From positions 558,001 through 622,000 of the forward strand of contig OZ176060.1 in assembly GCA_964247055.1 (NCBI GenBank): a stretch of DNA of 64,000 nt, read 5' to 3'. Source of the stretch: Paragordius varius (Eukaryota; Nematomorpha). Of this stretch, positions 58,582 through 64,000 are shown piece after piece. How positions within the stretch are numbered: position 1 is the first letter of the stretch; each line of letters begins with the position of its first letter. Both the position numbers and the translations under genes were made by a program. The notes under the pieces are model-generated. The model was not told the origin of the DNA and did not search any database. It worked only from the letters and a program-made list of their open reading frames with translations.

Positions 58582-59650
58582 GTATATTTTTATGAATTTT
58601 GTAAATTATTTTAATTATTTTAAATTATTTATATATATTAATTTGATTTTTATAAATTTTAATATTATTATTTATTAATTTTTAGAAATAATTTGAAATT
58701 AAAATTAAATTAAAATGTTTAATAAATAAAATATTTTTTTGTAATTTAATTTAATATTAATTTTCTTGTTTTAAAATTCTTAGCTTTAATTTATATATAT
58801 TTATAAACCAAAATTTAGATAATATTTTTGGATGATATTGTTAATTTTAAATTTTATTCTGTAATTTATAAAATAATTTTCAATTTTGAATGATTATTGT
58901 TATCCATTATTAATATTCATAAAATAAAATTTTATGATTTTTAAATATATATATATTTAAATCGTAAAAACGAAATTTAAAATCCATTTTAATGTAACAA
59001 TATATAACATCAGCCTGTATATTAATATTCATAACGATTTATTAGACAAAGAACTGAAAATATTTTATATAAAATAATAATAATAATAATAAATATACTT
59101 AAATTTTATTTTTCATATTTAAATTTAATTAAATTAACTTGAAAAATAATTTATTTTTTGATTTCAAAATCTCAATTAATCTTTCCTTATAAGAGTTTTG
59201 TTTTTTTAGTGTCATTTGTTTCAATTAAAAAATTTCACCGAGTTTTATAAGCGACTTAATGCAACCTTACAATTATATTCGATTTCTATTTAAGTGAAAA
59301 TTTGAGACTAAATCTAATTCCAATAAAATACAAATATGTACAGTTATAAGGGGAAAAAACTTAAATATTTTTTTTGACAGCCCTTATATTTTTTGGTACA
59401 GTCGTTATTTTAGCAAAATATGCCATAAAGATATAATGTTAATATAATCAATTCTAGATATCATATATAATATAATAGTTTCTGTAGAAAAGTGTAAGTT
59501 TAATAAACTATGGTTTTCTATCTAAAAAAATATTTTTCTTAATGCTTTTATCATTTGGTTTTTATCATTACTGTATTGTTTAATGTTTGCCAAGTTTGTA
59601 ATTTTTATAGTTAGAATAATAAATACAACTGAGTCTTAAGTCATTTTGGT

Positions 59651-60029
59651 CAGTAGCGAGTATTGGCGGCGCCCGGGGCATAAAACTTTTATGGCGCCCC
59701 TCCCCCTTTTTAGCCAATAAAACAATTAAGTAAAAAAAAATACAAACGTTGTAACCTAAACACCATAAGTAATACAGCACAGTCATATAAATTTTAAATC
59801 ATATAAATATATATATTTATATGATACTAAATTATTCAATGGTACAAATTAGGTGAATAATAGAGTATATATTATAGGGATTATTACCTAAATTGCTGAA
59901 AAATCTCATTTGAAAGTTCTTATTATTTTGCATAATTAAAATTTAATTTTAAAAAATCATTTAGGCGCCCCTAAATAACGGCACCCGGGGCATGATGCAC
60001 CCCCTTGCCCCCCCTCCGGTACGCCCCTG
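59651..60029. mobile_element. G+C-rich non-autonomous hAT-like element
   Basis: The left end is CAGTAGCGAGTATTGGCGGC and the right end is the loose inverse CCGGTACGCCCCTG, both of the CAGGGGCGTACC type found at hAT ends. GGGGCAT words repeat near each end. I see no matching 8-bp target duplication, so the ends may have decayed or recombined. It carries no gene. Its G+C content contrasts sharply with the surroundings. Confidence 0.6.
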
Positions 60030-61039
60030 GTAAAAACTGATATTATATGGACGCAACGTAAAAAATAAAGACAAATTTTTTATAAAAGATAACCATATTA
60101 TTTAATTCCTTATAGCCTGTATCAAATAAAATCGAAAAATATGTAATTGTACCAATGTTCATTTCTACTTTATCCTTTGCAATTCAAAGTTTTATATTTA
60201 AAATAACAAGAATGAAAAGTAGGGTTGTCTTTTAAAAAAAAATATTTGTCTTTATTACGTTTTCCGTATACGGCATTAGTAAATATATATTTCAAGAAAG
60301 TTATTAATTATTGCCAATAAAGAGAATTATTATTGGCCAATAATAATAAAAATTAGAAAAAATATATAAACCATTAATACTACCCTTTGTTGTATATGCT
60401 ATTTGGCAAGAATTAATAAATATCTAGCAATGTATAATTACTCCTTTAATTATTTTTACTGTATGTATGAATGTATCACATAATTCTTTACATTTAAATC
60501 AATTCTGTTAATTTAATTTTTAACGATATTATTATATATTAAAGAATAGTAAAACAATTAGATACAGTATGTAAGAATTTGACAATCTAATATTCATTAC
60601 TCCTCATAATGTTTCTTCTATAATTTGCATTAAATAATATAAAATAAAAACCATTTTTGAAAAAGAGTAAAATTGTGTTTACAACATAATTTATTGACTC
60701 AAAATCCCACCTCTTTAACTCCGAACAGCTTTATGATTTTGTGCTCTTCAGAAACAATAAATTGAAAAAATTTAAATTTTATATAGATCCTAATAGTTAA
60801 TAATCATTATGTCTACACTTTTTGTAATTTCACCCCTTTACTTCTTTTATGCGACAACTTTTTTTCGTGTACTACCATTATAAATAAAATTTATTTTTAG
60901 TTTTTCGAAATAGATTATACTATTATTTATGGAAAAGTACTTAATTTATAGATTAAATTTTATTTGTCGGTATTAAATGATAACAAAACACTGTTTTTAA
61001 CGTTTTAGCTCAATTATTTAATGAATATATTGCTTAAAT
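60030..61039. other. MITE-1 copy followed by unassigned DNA
   Basis: About 60030-60290 is a MITE-1 copy (TATGGACGCAACGTAAAAAA, then AGACAAATTTTTTATAAAAG and GGTTGTCTTTT, TTGTCTTTATTACGTTTTCC). 60290-61039 is AT-rich and holds nothing I can identify. Confidence 0.45.
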
Positions 61040-61990
61040 CAGTGGTACTCACGAAAAAAATTTGACGGGCCAAATTAAAAATATATTTTTTCGAGGGCCA
61101 GAATCTTATAATGGCAAATATTCCATAGCTATTTGACATATGCATATATACTCTAAATCAGCAAAATTAATTTTTTGCAGATCGCATGTAAATCCAAGTA
61201 AAAACTCGTTTTGCACCATTTAGTTTAAAATAAATATTTTGATAACAACATTTATTTTGATATTAACCAATAATTTTCGACAGATTTGGTTTCTCCTCAT
61301 GACAGACCCATCTTAATACGTCGCCCATATGATTATCGGTTAAGCGATTTCTGTATCTATTCTTGGGATACCTTATTTAGAATATGCTGTCCACGGGAAA
61401 CTTGAGAAAAAACAGTTAGGATATGAGCACATTTTTTATATTTTCATATTTATTTGGCACATCTTGCCAAAACCATACATATATTTCTTCTCTTCGATTC
61501 TCCTTATATATAGCCTCCGAATCGGAATAATTTTTAAAATCTACGAATTCTTCAATGATATGCGCCTGATCAAAACCGAGATGCTCAAGTTGCTTAATAT
61601 TGGATATATCCATACCATGGATTTTCCACGAGTTTTAAGCAATTTTTAATATTTCTTAGTCCTTCAAATCTAAATGTCATTTCATTAGATACAAATGCTA
61701 TATGATTGTCTATTTTAAATGATGGAAAATATAGGAGTATTTTATTTATAAATTCTTGTTTATATATTATTATTTTTTCTTTAAAAGCAAATATTTGATT
61801 AACAAATTGGGTTATTAGCTCCCTTGACGACTTGTATTAACTAAGTTTATTAATAATGTCGCAAAGGTAGGCTAATAAAACTCACCATTCACTAATGATT
61901 TCCTCGTCAAACTTTCTGTTATTTTTTATAAATAATAAAATTTCAGCCTTAAAACAAAAAATAAATTTTATAATCTGCTAAGGATTATCC
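61040..61990 (-). mobile_element. hAT transposon remnant, 3' part
   Basis: The terminal repeat CAGTGGTACTCACGAAAAAA followed by GACGGGCC is at 61040, typical of hAT ends. On the minus strand broken frames encode a hAT transposase C-terminal half: AYLCDIINKL and FAFKEKIIIYKQEF (about 61740-61880), FPSFKIDNHIAF (about 61700), the open piece IKQLEHLGFDQAHI (61416-61613) and the dimerisation-domain end NRYRNRLTDNHMGDVLRW followed by SKIIG (about 61260-61360). It resembles the ZBED5/GTF2IRD2-related hAT group. The 5' half is missing; the sequence joins zinc-finger exon G at about 61998. Several frameshifts and stops make it dead. Confidence 0.8.
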
Positions 61991-62524
61991 ATACTTGGTA
62001 TTTGATTTGGTAGGAGAACAGACGGAACCTTTGGATCTTTAGCTGAAAAAACCTCCAAAAAGTATAAAAGATATTACTTCGGTATGTTCAAATGTTGATT
62101 CCAATGACATAAGCTTGAATGATATTAATTTATTTAATGATATTAATAAAGCAAAACCTTTTGGGTCTATAAACTCTTCAAAATTGGGTAATATTATAGA
62201 TTTATTCAATGTGATAAGATTTACATGTATAAAAGCGGCTTGGCCAAACATATTCGTTCGGTTCATGAACACATTAAATATCTGTGCAAAATTTGTTCAA
62301 AAATGTTTTCTGCCAAAAGCAATCTTGCTAAGCACATTAAAATGATTCATGATAAAATTAAGCATGAATGTCCGATTTGCAAAAAAGAATTTACTCGAAG
62401 AGGAGATGTTGCAACACGCATTCATGCTGTTCATGAGAAAATTAAACATGTATGTCTGAATTGCCATAAGGAATATACTGGAAAAGGCAATCTTACTAAG
62501 CATATTAAAAATGTACATAAATGA

Positions 62525-64000
62525 ATATCTTTTGTTAATATCTTATCTTTTTATATATAAAATATTTTGAGATTCTACGTATTTTATGGCGACCTTTTAA
62601 AAATGTATTAAAAACTACTTAATAATTAAATAAATATTTGGCTTTTTCTTGACTGGTCTGTTCTGGAGTTTAATTTTGTATCTTGAAAATCAATTACAGT
62701 GGCCAATTAGCTATATAGTAGCGTATGATATAAAACAAATTTTGTCCACAAAATAAATAAGTTTAGTGTTTCATCTAGAATTGTATATTTCACACCGTTT
62801 GTTGTTGTTTACTCACAGTTCCTGTATGGCCAATTGGCCTAAAATAATGTATTGGCCAACAATAAAATGGTCTAAGCTTTTTATTTAACTAATAAGTTCG
62901 GTTAAATTAGCGAGTCACGCATAAAAATAAATTTAACAATGTTGCATAAGTAACAACACATATAAAATAATAATCGTAAACTACAGTTTGTCGTGAAATT
63001 CGGCTTGAACAAATAAAGGCTTATTTTTTTCAAAACAAAAAGCGTTATATATTGTCATATTTTACCCAAATGATAATATTCCAATTAATTTATATCCCGT
63101 TCCTAAAGTTTTCTTTAAATTAAATTGGGGTCTATAAAAAATGTCATGATAAATATATACATATTCTGATAGGAAAATGTATCAGGATTATCATAAGGCT
63201 TTTGGTTTTGGTCCTCAGGATAGATTTAACAAAAGATACTTTTACACTTTTGTTGAATGATTCATTACACTAGACAACAAATTTTATCTTTTTTTAACTG
63301 CCATTCTTGTAAATTTAAAATTTATTTCTGCATAATTATTATATCTGAAAAGAAAATTGGTCTAGCATGGAAGAATTTTTTTTTATTAGAGTTTATCGAT
63401 AATTTTTGACCCCGATTTAACATTAGACTCGAAATTTCGAAAATTTAAAGTTTTAGATATGAAGCCAAGTATTTTATATCATTCGAAAGAGCGCAAAAAA
63501 CTGCATCTTTTAAATGGTAGTAAGTCATTTAAATCAATCGGATGTAAAAGTTATTTGGATTTATATGGTCGACATTTTCAATCCTTAAATAAGTCAATAA
63601 TTTTCACAGACAAACTAATTTGAAAATCATATAAATTATTTTAATATAATTATTAGGGTTATATTAGTATTTAATTAAAAAAAATGTTTGAAAAAGCTTT
63701 TGGTTTGCTTTTTTAATGAAAATCTTTATTATCATAAATATTTTACCTAGTGGATACTAAAATGCATAGTTATAAGTGTAAATTTATAACATGATGGCTA
63801 TAAAAGATCAACCTTAAACTTTGTTTATCTTTAAAATTTCGAAATTATCAGCCTTGTAAAGAAAATAAATTAATATTGAGGAGATGGTAATTTTAATAAA
63901 ACAAAACTTAAAGGCTGTTTTGAGTGACATCAAAGCAATAATAAAATGTTTTAATCAAAAAAACTTTCTTGTGTTATCTATTTTGGACATTCATCACCAA
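62525..64000. repeat. 3' flank of copy G and right-edge duplications
   Basis: After the stop come the TTGACTGGTCTGTTCTGGAG 3'-flank word and MITE-2 (62696-62872), then a worn tail. 63170-63300 is a copy of the GATTATCAT..GGCTTTTGG repeat. 63575-63980 pairs with 16530-16950. No open frame looks coding. Whether the duplication continues past the window edge cannot be seen. Confidence 0.55.

Larger units (their letters stand above)
58578..62524 (+). pseudogene. C2H2 zinc-finger gene copy G, split by transposons
   Basis: Exon 1 and about 1 kb of intron (58582 to about 59640) match copy C and E. The exon 2 start expected near 59700 is gone; hAT elements, a MITE-1 and unassigned DNA fill 59651 to about 61990. 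Exon 2 resumes at about 61998 in FDLVGEQTEPLDL, so its first 280 or so bases are deleted. The P-L-D-L motif is followed by a TAG in place of Ser, and a frameshift precedes finger 1. Four finger units remain: the first has Phe for Cys (YRFIQC), the third has Arg for His (VATRIHAVH), the second and fourth are complete. The family stop TGA is at 62522-62524. Confidence 0.8.

Noticed and set aside
1-64000. Endosymbiont or organelle DNA because of the extreme A/T content
   Set aside because: Introns, RTE LINEs, Penelope, hAT and Helitron elements and a very low gene density are nuclear features.
1-64000. Endogenous virus or LTR retroelement in the window
   Set aside because: No capsid, envelope, integrase, protease or paired long terminal repeats were recognised. 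The reverse transcriptases seen belong to LINEs, and the GIY-YIG fragment belongs to a Penelope-like element.

Overview
This is a very AT-rich eukaryotic window, almost certainly from an arthropod nuclear genome (an insect is the best guess). Spliced genes, RTE-clade LINEs, a Penelope-like element, hAT and Helitron DNA transposons and many short inverted-repeat elements rule out a bacterium or organelle. The species cannot be named from the sequence. No tRNA, rRNA or conserved housekeeping gene was recognised.

The only host gene content is one dispersed family of C2H2 zinc-finger genes: seven gene-sized copies (A 10748-11550 +, B 19189-20090 +, C 25847-27733 +, D 34043-35995 -, E 43981-45922 +, F 50294-51000 -, G 58578-62524 +), one finger-only remnant (H 16172-16450 -) and three scraps (4519-4690, 37674-37706, 53952-54032). 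Every gene-sized copy except G, whose exon 2 is truncated, keeps a long second exon that opens after a splice acceptor in the same phase. Four loci (C, D, E, G) keep a first exon about 1.0-1.15 kb upstream of the normal exon 2 position. It holds a conserved leader and only four coding bases, ATGG, directly followed by a GTA donor. Joining ATG-G to the exon 2 start gives Met-Asp-Phe-Gly. The predicted protein is about 300 residues: a strongly conserved N-terminal block, a P-L-D-L-S motif matching the CtBP co-repressor docking consensus, then three to five C2H2 fingers. Only copy E is open in both exons. A is open in exon 2 but has no recognisable exon 1; the others carry nonsense or frameshift lesions.

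The family sits in a patchwork of segmental duplications in both orientations. Examples: 14520-16460 with 48560-50520; 17080-18640 with 39680-40960; 23880-26830 with 57160-59600; 4860-5990 with 8930-9830; 3830-4290 with 54050-54460. Strand order along the window is A+, H-, B+, C+, D-, E+, F-, G+, giving several head-to-head and tail-to-tail pairs.

Mobile DNA fills most of the rest: a 5'-inverted RTE LINE inserted at the stop codon of copy E (45923-48475); a second RTE with a long open frame but a damaged reverse-transcriptase active site (52105-53925); a non-autonomous Helitron with a GC-richer internal tandem array (40961-43124); a Penelope GIY-YIG fragment (7530-7979); hAT pieces that split copy G (59651-60029, 61040-61990); foldback elements with 21-bp internal repeats (11897, 21150, 31601); and two abundant MITE families, called MITE-1 (ends CAGTAAAAATT) and MITE-2 (ends with ACTTTATTGTTGGCC) here. 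The remaining AT-rich DNA shows no coding signal. The most likely undescribed system is the zinc-finger family with its start-codon micro-exon, conserved hairpin leader and CtBP-type motif.
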